A stretch of DNA of 64,000 nucleotides. Source: Echinometra lucunter (lineage: Eukaryota > Echinodermata > Echinoidea > Camarodonta > Echinometridae). The notes below the pieces were generated by a model, which saw only the letters and a list, made by a program, of their open reading frames with translations, did not search any database and was not told the origin of the DNA. The position numbers were made by a program, and so were the translations under genes. The number at the start of each line of letters is the position of its first letter. The stretch's first letter is position 1. Positions 51,163 through 62,803 of the stretch are shown here, in pieces. Location: contig CM057157.1 of the NCBI GenBank assembly GCA_029962745.1, positions 4,873,678-4,937,677 of the forward strand. The letters run 5' to 3'.

Positions 51163-51274
51163 TGGTGCAAGCAGTCCCTTGGTCGGCAACACAGACCATG
51201 AGATGCTACATATGAACAGCCTATACAAGGAGAGATTCCCTAAGGCTAAGCAACAGATGGAAACCAAACTCACC
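51163..51274 (+). CDS. MAST: MAST exon: [10 protein letters not shown] block
   Basis: The acceptor is gatgatacag and the donor gtaagt; 112 nt, entered in phase 2 and left in phase 0. The peptide SGASSPLVGNTDHEMLHMNS continues [18 protein letters not shown]. It corresponds to vertebrate [21 protein letters not shown], the start of the folded helical part of DUF1908. Its phase fits directly onto the 45732-45898 exon, so the cassette at 47325 is optional. Confidence 0.95.
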
Positions 51275-52002
51275 GTAAGTTGAGATACATTCCCATCCTG
51301 TTGTCTGGCCTCGAGATGGGAGCCTGCAGACAAGCCCAAGTGTATTCTGTTACTGAATTTTAGGAAAAATGATTTGGGAGGGAAATTCTAGATTCAGTAG
51401 GAAGATATGAAGGAGAAGGAGAAGGAGAATAGATAATTTTATCAAGGATGGGGTCCCGGAATTGAAGAAGATTCTTTGAGTGGGAGGAGTAAAACCTGTC
51501 CGATGATATTACAATAACAAGATTCTCAATTAAAGTTACCACCCATGTCAATAATGTGTAAGTATATTTGACTATGTTCATGTCTTTTAATAGTATGTCA
51601 GCTGGACAGTATTTCACTAAGGACAAATCTTGCTATCATTGTTGTTACAGGTCAGATGTGAGCTATGCTAAAGAAAAGGTGCAGTAATGTGATAAATAAT
51701 GATTTTCCAAATACCCCTTCGTTATAAGCTCACAATTCTACCATATTTGATGTCTGTTTTTTGAGCACCAAATCCTCCTTACCTGTAAGCTAGAGGCTAT
51801 TCTGACTAATTTTTTTTAAAATCCTTTTTATTGTGCACCTACTGGAGATCAAGATGGAAATAATCATCAAAGAGTGCATTTTAATCTGTTATATAGATCT
51901 GTGAAGTGCCTGTGTATGTGACTCTGTGTGACATAGAAACAAAGTAGATTTCTCAATGCATGATTTTTTTTTAAATTATTTTTTTTTAAATCTCTTTTCT
52001 AG

Positions 52003-52182
52003 GAATTTATTAACAAGTATTCAATGGATATGAGTCAGGAAGGTCATGATGCAATCTATGCATTCCTGGTTCATCAAACAGTAGAACTAGCACGGGACTG
52101 CTTGGAGAAATCCCAGGAGGACCAGGTCTCACATATCTACTTCACTGAGGTCTCACACAAGCTACAAATGCTAGCAGAAGAT
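52003..52182 (+). CDS. MAST: MAST exon: DUF1908 helical segment 1
   Basis: The acceptor is tcttttctag and the donor gtaagt; exactly 60 codons, phase 0 at both ends. It starts EFINKYSMDMSQEGHDAIYA and contains FLVHQTVELARDCLEKS and HIYFTEVSHKLQMLAED. The vertebrate counterpart is FIHHQIIELARDCLTKS..YFYELQENLEKLLQDA. The pattern is amphipathic-helical, with no signal or membrane segment. Confidence 0.95.
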
Positions 52183-52299
52183 GTAAGTAGATGTGCTCTT
52201 ACAGGAAAACAAGAAATGTTTTTAAAATACATTAGTTGTAAACTGCTTTCAGAATGATGCTGTTGTACTCATGCTTTAGTTTTATATCATGGGGATAAA

Positions 52300-52567
52300 A
52301 CATTTTTTGAAAGGGGAGGTATTTTTAGGTTTTTTTTTAAAGGAAGCATTTAATATATTATAGATTTTTGAAGGCACGGGTATTTTGAGGTTTTTAGTCT
52401 TTTTAAGGTAGCCAGTAAGGCCAGTAGTATATTGGAAACCCACTAATACATTGGATCATACCTGGCAAAATTTTTGAAAGGAGAGGTATTTTGAGGCTTT
52501 TTTTTCCCAAGGAAGCTAGTAATATATTGGAGATGAGGGAGTTGTTATATATCTTTTATCATGAAAG
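52300..52567. repeat. degenerate tandem units related to the 48307 repeat
   Basis: Three diverged units each contain GGTATTTT.AGG(T/C)TTTT, AAGG(A/T)AGC and AATATATT blocks; the last (52485-52567) is nearest to the copy at 48307. Confidence 0.55.
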
Positions 52568-52683
52568 GCTTTCGTTTGGAAGAATAAAAGGACAAACGAG
52601 AAAGAGAAGAAAATGAAAATTTTGAAGAGACATCCAGAGATAAAGAGTGATAAGGAAATGGATAAATAATGATAAAGCAATGT

Positions 52684-52719
<36 letters not shown>
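52684..52719. repeat. (GA)n then poly-G
   Basis: About 13 GA units followed by about 10 G. Confidence 0.95.
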
Positions 52720-52720
<1 letters not shown>

Positions 52721-53863
52721 TAAGAGAGAAGCGGAACATGAGAAAGAAGGAAAGAATAAAATAAATATGAAAAGGAGAGAAAGTTTGATAAGAACAAGCT
52801 AATTGTTTGAGAAGTATACTGTTAAGAAGAAGACAGATGTATTATAACAAAGGATGAGACATTAATATGACATGATATGAATCAGCATTTCTTTTGTAAG
52901 CAAATAGAAATCCATGAATCATTCACAAGGGCAAATGTAGAGACGGTGGATCTCCTCATTATGTTCCCTTTTGAAGTGAAGAAAATGAGAGTCGATTATT
53001 TTCAACCAAACAAACCTCTTCTACAAGATCCCACGTCACTCCTGAGAGCGATGGGTGAGACCTGGCATCGAAAACCTGTCAAAATGGGGTTCTTAGCTTA
53101 CGCCAGAACTGTCAAGTGTGACTCTCTAGAGGGCAGATCTTCTTTTTAAATCACCCACGTGAAATGTGATGTGAATTGTAAACCGATGTTGTTCCCTTTT
53201 TGTTATGTGGAGATATCATTGAATTGGGTGTGATGCTCCCAATTTTGCCTGCTTCTTGTCATTATTCAATATTCCCATTTTCCCACATATTTGCCATTTG
53301 TTTTCAGAGTAGTTGTTTTCAGTATTTGTGACAGTGACACAAATGAATATCTTACTTCTGTTGCACGACTTTATTTCTTTCTAGAACTTTAATGAGTAAT
53401 GTTAAAGCTTGCCTAGAATGCTATTTATATTTTATCTTTATGCTATTGTCTTTTGTCCTTTGTGAATGCATTATATATCTGTATAGTTACACCTTCATAA
53501 CCAGAAGTTTCAAATGAACATCTTCACATGTTTACCAATATATGCAAATTTAATTTTTTGTAAGATAGCATAATTTTATTTGTAACCTGTTTTACGTTTT
53601 CATTTGCTTTTGCTTTTTAAAGCTCTGTCCGTTATTGTTTCCATCTGTCTTGATGCCATCAGATTAACAATAATTTTTTATTAACGGGTCACGTGAGAAA
53701 CATACGCAGACTAGAAACACCTGAACTGAGTGAAACCTAATACATTCTAATGCAACTGAATGTGAACATATTGTGGAGGATTGCCTGCAATGGGGAGGAT
53801 GACTAATCATTAACTTGAACCAAACTTATTTTTTTCTTCTCCCCCTTCAAACTCTATTGACAG

Positions 53864-53962
53864 GCTGAGAACAGATCTCAAGCCTCTGCCAAGTCTTTTA
53901 CGAGGGTTGTCAGAGAGCTACTGATGATACTAGCTAGACCAGCCAGATTGCTAGAATGCCTT
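53864..53962 (+). CDS. MAST: MAST exon: DUF1908 helical segment 2 (ARPARLLECL)
   Basis: The acceptor is attgacag and the donor gtaagt; 33 codons, phase 0 at both ends. The peptide AENRSQASAKSFTRVVRELL is followed by MILARPARLLECL, matching the very conserved MAST string I(I/S)RPARLLECLEF. It is intact and in frame with its neighbours. Confidence 0.96.
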
Positions 53963-54479
53963 GTAAGTACCCATTCATCATCAGCATAGTCCCCTGAGGA
54001 TGCCTTGACGGTTATATGCCCTCTTGAAATTTGTAGGTCGAGGGCAAAACGGGGCGAGAGGGGGGGGGGAGGAATGTGATCGCATGAATGAGTAATACAT
54101 CTAGAAATATCTTCAAAACCATTCCACTCTGGAGAAGAATTTCATAGTTTGGGATTATAGTGGTTGTATTTTTAGCACTTGAATTGATATTCATTTAATA
54201 ATTCAAATAATTCAAATCATTCAAATAATTGATGAACATTCACTTAAAAAAACAACGAAATTCCGTCATCGCTGGCATCTGCCTACATATCGGGCTACAT
54301 ATTACCTGCTTTAACAAAATGTACATGTAGTTATATCAACTTGAAATTACTCATATTCCGAACAGCATGGTAAGGATGTCGTAATGTTGGCATGGGTTTT
54401 GCTTTCTTTTTTTTTTAATGACCATTGAAATGATAATATATGCCAGAGTTTAAAATGCCATTTATTTTTATATTTCCAG

Positions 54480-54609
54480 GAATTTGATCCTGAGGAGTTT
54501 TTCCAACTTCTGGAATCCTTTGAGGACCAGGCCAAAGTTGGATCTACAATCTCCGAAGACCTCCCCAAGTACATCATCAACCAGTTAGGTCTGAACAAAG
54601 ATCCATTGG
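54480..54609 (+). CDS. MAST: MAST exon: EFDPEEF segment, end of DUF1908
   Basis: The acceptor is atatttccag and the donor gtaaga; 130 nt, phase 0 in and phase 1 out. It codes EFDPEEFFQLLESFEDQAKV, then GSTISEDLPKYIINQLGL and NKDPL. Vertebrate MAST2 has EFDPEEFYHLLEAAEG..DIPRYIVSQLGLTRDPLE here. This closes the pre-kinase domain; a variable linker follows. Confidence 0.96.
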
Positions 54610-56348
54610 GTAAGAACTAGGATCTCACTTCTTTTGTTCCTCTTAATGTTTGTATTTGCAGTCTACCCTGTCTAGTGACTACCTCTCTATAAAGGCCATG
54701 TATCTATAGTGGTCATCTATGTTGTTTGTCTTGGGAAAGAAAAATTTCAAAGAGGTTGTCCTGCCTCATTTGTTTTCAAAATAGACAAACGTTGCACAGT
54801 TGATTAAACTGCTGTAGAGCAAAAATGTTTGCACATTTTTAGTCCCAGCTCCTAGCCAAGTAACAGAGGCTTGACAAAAGCTTAAAGCTGAAAATTTGTA
54901 AAAAGTTTTCTGCTCTATATTTATTTAATTTTTCATGTAAAATTTTGTCAAGTTTTGAAGAAAACAGTGGGTAGAACCTGTTTTCAAAAGGCATCATTTA
55001 TGTTCCCATTTGATTGGTTCAGAGAGACAAGTTAGATTGGAGTGGATGAAGCATTAACCAGCTGAGATCTGAGCCAGAAATAATTTGGGCTAGGGTATAT
55101 GGAATGCTTAACAGGTTTTAAAAAACACCAAAGAATTAGAAAAACAATCTTGTCTCATTTATAGGGTTTTATAATACATGCTCTGCTGGCAATTTTTCTA
55201 AAATCAATTCCTTACGCAAGCCCAACTCCTAACTTCAAACCTAGACCAACTGTTTACCTAACCCTGACCATAACCTACATGTAATCCTTAAACTATAATC
55301 CAATCGCAAGCCTAACCAGTACTGTACATCCTGTTCAAAAATAAAACTTTATTGCCTAAAAATAGTCATCTAGAATAACTTTAATAGATGAGAGAACAAT
55401 ATTATATCTTACATATTTGTTTGATTTTGTTTGTAAATTGCCCAGATTACTATTGATCACACACTAGAAATTTGAAAGAAAACTATGATTTTGTTCCGTC
55501 TGTACCTTGCAGGGAAAAATTAATTATTTTTTTTCCGGGGCTACTTTTTAGCCCACCCGCCCGAATTTTCTGCATTGTATTACAGTTTACATTTGGACCC
55601 TATGAGAATTTCAGGGGCTCATTTTTAGTTCTCCAGGGCTCTTACTGGCATTTTGGGGGCGAATTAGCCCCAAGCCCTCGTGTATTTTGTTCCCTGGTAC
55701 CTTGTCAAGTGATATTTGTTGATATTGTGTGAAGCATTGATGTATATTGTATTTATATGCAAGTCATTATTCCATGTGCAGCATATATCTAAGTCTACAA
55801 TATTGATGTTCTTAAATATTTCATTGTACACTGAGCAGTGTGTTTGCAATGTATACATAGATTTTTTTAAGCTCTTATTTTATAAACACTGAAATATGTG
55901 TTTTCACAAAAAACATTTTCTGGTGTTTACTGACACTTGTGAAATTTTTAACATTCACAGTTTTCAATTGAAACGAAATTGAAAAGATTAGATCAAAATG
56001 TTTGTTGTGAATTTTAGTTATTTTAGTTTTTAATATGCACCGGACAATGTACTCAAACTTGTTATTTTAGTATTGTGTAAAAGGTGAAGTTGTTGAAGAT
56101 TGTTAGTGTTTAATGTCTACATTTCTGTTTCTTTTCTTCCAAATCTTACCCTACTACCCTTTCCTTGCTTCATTCTATTTTAACATCACTTTGACATAAC
56201 TTTCTCACCCCTTTGCGTACATTTTTCATGTGCTGACTTCCAACTTTTTTAATCTGCAATGAATCTTTCAATTTTCTTCCATATTCTTATTGTTTTGAAT
56301 ATTACTAACATCTTTTCATTGTCATCACTTTCCTCCTCTCTTCGTCTT

Positions 56349-56461
56349 ATTCTTCTTCTTCTTCTTCTTCTTCTTCTTCTTCTTCTTCTTCTTCTTCTCT
56401 TCTTCTTCTTCTTCTTCTTCTTCTTCCTTCTTTTCTTCTTCTTTTCTTCTTCTTCTTCTTT
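56349..56461. repeat. (TTC)n array
   Basis: About 110 bases of TTC/CTT units with a few single-base interruptions. The minus strand would read as poly-Arg/Lys and the plus strand as poly-Leu/Phe, both spurious. Confidence 0.97.
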
Positions 56462-56559
56462 TAATATCATCACCACATCATCATCACCATTACTCTGATT
56501 CCTATCATTTTACTGAATAACTCGCTTTGTCTAACCCATTCCTCTGGTACTTCATATAC

Positions 56560-56579
56560 ATATATATATATATATATAT
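56560..56579. repeat. (TA)n microsatellite
   Basis: About ten TA units. Confidence 0.9.
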
Positions 56580-57493
56580 GTTTCTTTACTCACATCATCA
56601 AATCTATATTCACATATTTTCTTAACATCTTTTATCCTATTTATCTGCTTGTATCCGTTAATCAAACTACATTATTTCCAACCTTCTTTCTTCGTACATC
56701 ACTTGCATGTCCACCATTTTCTCTCTCACTCTACCTCTTCTTTACCAATCCCCAATCGATGTTCAACGTTACCCTGACAACTACTTGTGTGTTCTACCGA
56801 TGCTATTCCCGTGCTCTCTCAAATAATCTGGGCCTGATGCTATCCCTGTTGCCATGGAAATCAACATCACATTGGCCATGGAAAACCTCCCCTGTGTGTC
56901 CTCTTGTGTGCACTGATCTCATCAACTCTCAACACGTTCTGCCTTCAACTGTCATTCCTGTGCAACAATGAAAACTCATGGTTTAAAATTACTTTACATT
57001 TTTTTACCATCTGAAAATGGTCTTGGTGCACTGTACTGTAACCCGGGTGTGCATCTTTTTAAACAATCCCTTTGGTTGCTTTGAATGGCATGCTTGTACT
57101 GCTTGCTGTGAAATATAACAAATTCTTTGTTTTGATTCATTATATAAACTTGTATCATGTCAATGATGACATCAACAATTTATTCCTATATATTTCATTT
57201 ATACATTTGTCAAAATTACTCACTTGATGAATGCTTTTATGTATACTGGGATTTCTTCTTTTCCAAGTCATGTTGCATACTATGACCATCACTTTCGTGC
57301 TTGCTTGTAATGGGGTTCTTTAACAATGCTTATGCTCAAAATGTCCTTATGACTTTGCAACCAAATATGTGCACGTTTGAACCATGTTTCTAAACCTTGA
57401 TCCACACTCTTCTGCATGTTACCTGTATGTCATGGGTTTTACTCTCACTTATCTCTGGCTGACCTCAAATAGCCTATTTTGATCACTTTCCAG

Positions 57494-57555
57494 AGTGGGT
57501 GACCTGTGGGGGGATTCCCCCTCACCACCACCCAGACTCTGGAGAGGAAGAAAAG
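57494..57555 (+). CDS. MAST: MAST exon: variable linker before the kinase domain
   Basis: The acceptor is ctttccag and the donor gtaaga; 62 nt, phase 1 in and phase 0 out. It codes EWVTCGGIPPHHHPDSGEEE plus K. The position after DPL matches the acidic, poorly conserved linker of vertebrate MAST (for example DPLEEM...DSG). The call rests mainly on phase, splice sites and the DSGEEE character. The His-rich PPHHHP string may be lineage-specific. An extra linker exon in the 2.9-kb intron upstream cannot be excluded. Confidence 0.8.
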
Positions 57556-57982
57556 GTAAGAAGCACATCAACATGCAGTTGATGTTATCCTTTATTTTAC
57601 TCTTTTCTCCAAGACTTATTTGAGAGATAAGGAGTGTTAGTGATGCCTTTACTGAATAGTAAGAGATTTTGTATAACAGCTTGTAGTCATACAGGTTTTG
57701 TGGAATGAATAATGTTATCATGGACGAAGGAAAAGAAAGAAGGAAGAAAGAAGAAAGGAGGGGACAAGAGATTTTACAGAAAGAACGGGTGTGAGACTTA
57801 GCAAGGCATTGAGGGAGGGGAATGTTTTTATGTGTTTCATTTAGTTAAATTGAAAATATGAACAAACAAAAAATGAGTGTAATATGAAAATGTTGTTTTG
57901 TAATGTATGGTAAACCTATAGAAATATTTGAGATAATAATCATTTTATTTATGCTATTGTTATTGTATCATTATTTATTCAG

Positions 57983-58068
57983 GGCAATGTTGACAGAAAA
58001 GATTCCTTGAAGGAACCAAGGGAAGAAGATTTTGAGAACATCAAAATTATCAGCAATGGAGCTTATGG
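57983..58068 (+). CDS. MAST: MAST exon: kinase N-lobe start with glycine loop
   Basis: The acceptor is tattattcag and the donor gtgagt; 86 nt, phase 0 in and phase 2 out. It codes GNVDRKDSLKEPREEDFENI then KIISNGAYG, with the last Gly split. DFxxIKxISNGAYGAV is the MAST glycine-rich ATP-binding loop. This exon has no indel; the problems start with the next one. Confidence 0.96.
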
Positions 58069-58500
58069 GTGAGTGCTGTGGTAAAATATAATCATGTTAC
58101 TCCAGTCATTTTAGGACAATTTAGGTGGAACTCAAAGTTAGTCTGTTTTTCTATATTGTCAGGGGGTGAAGGGTGGGGGGGGTTATTCTTATTTGGTACA
58201 AGAAAATTGGTTTGAAATTAGGGACTGTTCTTTTTTAGTGTCAGTGGTTAGAAACCCAATTACTTCCAAGCCCTCAGTAGCAAATTATAACTTTCCCAAA
58301 GTTTGTTAGGGCATAATGTAAGAAAAGTGATTGTGTCAGACTCATATTCCATTTGAGTACACGATAGGTGACATAGTCGATGAGAATTCTACCAACCTTG
58401 CTTCCATTTTGATTTAAATTGCTAGAAGAAACATCATTCTTGGAAATCATATGTTACAAGTGCTTTGAAAATGCCGCGCTCCTTATCTTCCTTGACACAG

Positions 58501-58676
58501 TGCTGTATATTGGTGCGAATAAGACATCTCAGCAGAGATTTGCTATGAAGAAGATCTGTAAGCAGAACATTGCCTCTTCGTAACCAGCGAGAGCAGGTCT
58601 TTGCCGAGAGAGATATCCTCACATTTGCAGGAGAACCCTTTTGTTGTGGCTCTCTACTGGCAGCTTTGAAACAAAG
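58501..58676 (+). CDS. MAST: MAST exon: kinase N-lobe with catalytic Lys, frame broken by indels
   Basis: After an acceptor cttgacacag, the three frames together encode the conserved MAST N-lobe: AVY, then QQRFAMKKICKQNI (with the ATP-binding Lys of AMKK), NQREQVFAERDILTF, ENPFVV, and SFETK. The entry frame hits TAA at 58520. Two one-base losses (near 58511 and 58518) and three one-base gains (near 58574, 58630 and 58660) explain all the frame changes. An intact exon would be 175 nt; 176 are present. No canonical GT follows the expected end at ACAAAG; the bases gagcct would become a good donor with two more bases. Coding is otherwise conserved, so sequencing or assembly error is likelier than a decayed exon. 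Confidence 0.85.
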
Positions 58677-59127
58677 GAGCCTATGTACAGAAAAAAATCT
58701 TGTTTATGATATTAGTCCATGGGGATAATTAGATTTTTTTAAGTACACTATCTTTTAAAACCTAATTTTTCATGATTATGCTAGGAGTCTACTTTTGCAA
58801 TATCATCACAGTAAAAGCAAACATTGAGAAGAAAAAAGTTTTGAAAAGAAAATTAAATAAAACAGCTTGCCCAAATGTAGATTGTAAATTCTCTGTGCTG
58901 TATGATGTATTTGTATTTTGTTTCTCTGATTGAAGCATAATTTGCTGAATCATTTCTTTTTTTTCATATTTTCTCATATTTTGCTCATATATATATACAA
59001 ATTTGAGGATGAATAAAACAATTTGGTTTTTCTGTGAATAAATATTTACAATTTATTTTGTGTGTGTTGATGAACAAAATTTATATAATCAGCTCTTTTT
59101 TTCATATTTTTCTCTCTTGTTCTGTAG

Positions 59128-59220
59128 AAATATTTGTGCATGGTAATGGAATATGTAGAGGGAGGTGATTGTGGCTACTCTGATCAAACATATAGGACCA
59201 CTTCCTCTAGAAACAGCCAG
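59128..59220 (+). CDS. MAST: MAST exon: kinase hinge ([12 protein letters not shown]), one-base insertion
   Basis: The acceptor is gttctgtag and the donor is a weak gtctgt. The start frame reads [15 protein letters not shown], the MAST hinge and linker. One extra G at 59173-59174 shifts the rest, which in the next frame reads ATLIKHIGPLPLETA. The expected length is 92 nt and 93 are present. Apart from that base the match to vertebrate MAST ([20 protein letters not shown]) is very close. Confidence 0.9.
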
Positions 59221-60130
59221 GTCTGTTAGCCAACATCACATCATTTTATTTACTGAGCAAATAGTGTTGGATTAGTAACAACATCAACATTGGCATGGAA
59301 TACTTAGTGAATTGAAAGTTAAGTGTGTGATTTGTAGACACTGTATATAGAGCATTCATTGAATATATAAATAAATCTAATAAATATAACTTTTAATATG
59401 ATTTCCAGAAAAGAAACTTAAGGAAATTCAACACTGTGAGATCCTACGTTCTAGATAATTTGCAGTGGATCTCCAAATTACATTCAACGAAATTTCATGT
59501 GCTCAAATTGTTTCTAGCATGATCAGCATCTTTGAAATATGTTTCTGTATCCTAGATTTGAAAAACAGGATCATGATTATGGCTATCATAACAAGTAATA
59601 CTTGCATTCTGTTCAATGAATCTTGTTTTTCAATAACAGGATGTAGTCACTAATGAGGTCAGGTTCATAAATCCATAAAATCCATGAAACCCTTGATTCT
59701 ATGATTGTCCTCATGAATACTAGGATGGTAGAATAACCAATTCTTGTGATTTGTTTGTTATTAAAAATGGAAAGAACAAAGGTTTCTAGTTCACATCAAG
59801 TGATCTATTTTCTTTCCACGTGATAGAAAGGGTTCCATTTAGAATCATTTGGAATGTCATAATTGTAGACACTCCTCACAGACCTTTTACCTATGTCTTC
59901 AAGATTTCTTATGGTTTATTTTTAGTAAGATAGAGATAAGACTCTTTACCACTCTTTCTCATCGCTCATTTAACCCATCCGCATCTATTATTTTTTCCAA
60001 CTTTTTAGTGTTCTTTCCCTCTTGTCTCCCTGTACTAGTCCTACACTTCCCAGGCTGTTATATATCTTCTGTATAATTTTCTTTAAATCTGATTTTTTTT
60101 TTCTCAATTATTGATAATCATATTTTTCAG

Positions 60131-60209
60131 GTTATATTTTGCTGAAGCAGTACTAGCCATAGAGTATCTACACAGTATGGATTGTACACAGAGATATCAA
60201 ACCAGATAA
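60131..60209 (+). CDS. MAST: MAST exon: kinase catalytic loop (HRDIKPDN), two bases missing
   Basis: The acceptor is tatttttcag and the donor gtaagt. The first frame reads LYFAEAVLAIEYLHS; after the region 60174-60182 another frame reads IVHRDIKPD, with the next exon adding N. The family has LHNYGIVHRDLKPDN, so the SYG-I part has lost two bases, one from a TT and one from an AA run (79 nt present, 81 expected). The catalytic Asp of HRD and the metal-binding Asn are both encoded. Confidence 0.92.
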
Positions 60210-60891
60210 GTAAGTTTCACCATCCCAGTAACTGCAGAAAACAATTTCATTTCATCCCTAATCACTGTGCAGTTCCTCAGGCTACACCCAAATCCCTTTG
60301 TTTTATTATTGATAATGAGACATCACAGTTTTCATTTCAGTTCATTTTTGTTGACGTAGGAGAATGAAAATTGAAAACAGAAAATACCAGCAAGCTTAAC
60401 CCTAAGGCTCTCATTACGATATCCAATTAGGTGTTCTTGTTACATTTCAGTCTAGAAATCTGGTTTTTCATTGTAACACCAATGAGAGGGGAAAATCGTC
60501 AGTATCCATGCATTAGAAATCAGTATTGCTTTCTGGAAGGGCTCAAGAATATGAATTAAATTTGCTCATTAAATGTACAAATAAGCTACAAAACTGCAAA
60601 TTACAGAAATACTTTAGAGAAGTAAGACTAGAATGAAACCAAGTCATATAAATTGACAAAAAAGTAATTGTCCTCCATGTGTGTGTTCCATATGTTGCCT
60701 ATAGTTTCACAAAACTGTGTCTTTCCTTGTATTCTTTGTTTGATTGTGAAACTATGCTAAGTATTACCATTGAAACTATGAACCTTCTCTGGTTTTCCAT
60801 GAACTTGACCATCTGTTATATTATTTTCAGACAGACAGTTATTGAAGTTGCTTCATACATGATGAATGTTTGTTTATGTTTTTGCCTACAG

Positions 60892-60962
60892 CATGTTAAT
60901 AACATCCACAGGGCACATCAAGCTGACTGACTTTGGTCTGTCTAAGATTGGTATTATGAGCT
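60892..60962 (+). CDS. MAST: MAST exon: DFG segment of the kinase
   Basis: The acceptor is tgcctacag and the donor gtaagt; 71 nt, phase 2 in and phase 1 out, no indel. The peptide MLITSTGHIKLTDFGLSKIG then IMS follows the split Asn of KPDN. DFGLSK is the metal-binding DFG motif in its MAST form. Confidence 0.97.
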
Positions 60963-61392
60963 GTAAGTATCCTGGAGATAATGTAACCCATTTACTTCCA
61001 AAACCTCTCCTTCTACTGTGCTAAATGTATAAACCAAATCTTTCTCTTGAGCAATACTAGGCTACAGCCTCTAGTGTCAGCTAGGTAAGATATCCCAGCT
61101 TGGATTTGAGAAAGAGAATCTTCACAACCTTGCAGATTGTTGGCTAAAAGGTGGGAGGCTATGCATTACATATACATGTACCTCAGTCTTTCTTAATGAT
61201 ATTTGGGGAAACCATGTAGAGGATGTTCATTTATTCTGATTTGTTTCATCTAGCTTGTAATATCCACCAATGGGAAATTTCTTTAGAAATATATTATTCC
61301 TCGCAGAAAACTGTTTTTAAAATCAAAGTTAAAACTTTTACATCAAGATTTCTTTTTTCATGAGTCTTCAGTAACATGTTTTATTTTACTAG

Positions 61393-61683
<291 letters not shown>

Positions 61684-62055
61684 TAGAGCTATGACATTCA
61701 GGATTACTTGTTAGGGCACTAACAGTTGGATGATATTAAGAAGTTGGATGTTTCGGCTTGAAGACTATTATTTAAAATTTAAGAATTAAGCATTTTGATG
61801 TGGTTACCATTTGCAACCATTGAACCAGAAAATTCTTCACACCTACCCATGCAACCCATCACACATTCAAATGTATTTACCATGCAATACATTTGCCTTC
61901 AATGAAGAGTCATTTGACGAATCCTGCCAGACATTAGGGGAAATGAATTAAATAGATTTGATGACATCATAAAAACTTTTTTTCCTGATTAAATGATCTT
62001 TATCTGTGGAGAAGCGTAGATGTTATATTCGAAACAGTTATATATCTGTTCACAG

Positions 62056-62803
62056 TTATGATAGAATGGCCTGATGGTGATGATGCCCTATCAGATGAGG
62101 CAGTAGACCTTATCAATAGCTTCCTACAGCAGGATCCTCTCTTCAGACTGGTACAGGAGGAAGCGAGGACGNNNNNNNNNNNNNNNNNNNNNNNNNNNNN
62201 NNNNNNNNNNNNNNNNNNNNNNNNNNNNNNNNNNNNNNNNNNNNNNNNNNNNNNNNNNNNNNNNNNNNNNNNNNNNNNNNNNNNNNNNNNNNNNNNNNNN
62301 NNNNNNNNNNNNNNNNNNNNNNNNNNNNNNNNNNNNNNNNNNNNNNNNNNNNNNNNNNNNNNNNNNNNNNNNNNNNNNNNNNNNNNNNNNNNNNNNNNNN
62401 NNNNNNNNNNNNNNNNNNNNNNNNNNNNNNNNNNNNNNNNNNNNNNNNNNNNNNNNNNNNNNNNNNNNNNNNNNNNNNNNNNNNNNNNNNNNNNNNNNNN
62501 NNNNNNNNNNNNNNNNNNNNNNNNNNNNNNNNNNNNNNNNNNNNNNNNNNNNNNNNNNNNNNNNNNNNNNNNNNNNNNNNNNNNNNNNNNNNNNNNNNNN
62601 NNNNNNNNNNNNNNNNNNNNNNNNNNNNNNNNNNNNNNNNNNNNNNNNNNNNNNNNNNNNNNNNNNNNNNNTTGGTACAGGAGGAAGCGAGGACGTCAAG
62701 TCACACAAATTCTTTCAGGGTGTAGACTGGAATGGCCTGCTGAGGCAGAAGGCAGACTTTATCCCACAACTGGAAGGAGAAGAGGACACAAGCTACTTTG
62801 ACA
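62056..62803 (+). CDS. MAST: MAST exon: end of kinase C-lobe, split by a false gap
   Basis: The acceptor is tgttcacag and the donor gtgagt. Left of the N run it reads [20 protein letters not shown] then [11 protein letters not shown]; right of it, [20 protein letters not shown] then [20 protein letters not shown] and YFD. Both match the end of the MAST kinase domain and the start of the AGC tail. The same 23 bases stand on both sides of the N run. If the overlap is merged using the right-hand copy (TTGG, not TGG), the exon is 225 nt, which fits phase 1 in and phase 1 out exactly. Gene predictors would report a false protein with about 167 unknown residues here. Confidence 0.93.
62172..62671. 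other. 500-N assembly gap, probably artificial
   Basis: A run of exactly 500 N, a typical placeholder length. The 23 bases at 62149-62171 are repeated at 62673-62695, immediately across the gap, and the exon is complete when the copies are merged. The true gap length is therefore probably negative (overlapping contigs that failed to join because of one missing T at the left edge). Confidence 0.92.

Larger units (their letters stand above)
51275..57493 (+). other. MAST introns from DUF1908 to linker
   Basis: Introns between the exons at 51163, 52003, 53864, 54480 and 57494. They contain degenerate tandem units (52300-52567), a GA repeat (52684-52719), a long TTC array (56349-56461) and a TA repeat (about 56560-56579). 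The 90-codon ORF at 52877-53149 has no recognisable motif and no splice fit. Confidence 0.75.

Noticed and set aside
52877..53149. 90-codon ORF on the + strand
   Set aside because: No recognisable motif, no fit to MAST phases, ends without a donor; probably chance.
56249..56498. ORFs on both strands with poly-Arg/Lys or poly-Leu/Phe
   Set aside because: Direct translation of the TTC microsatellite.
58501..60209. MAST pseudogene
   Set aside because: Indels are confined to three adjacent exons and conserved residues are kept in the shifted frames; flanking exons are intact, so error is the better explanation.
62058..62801. 247-codon ORF reading through the N run
   Set aside because: An artefact of the 500 N; after the gap it is in the wrong frame relative to the true kinase sequence.
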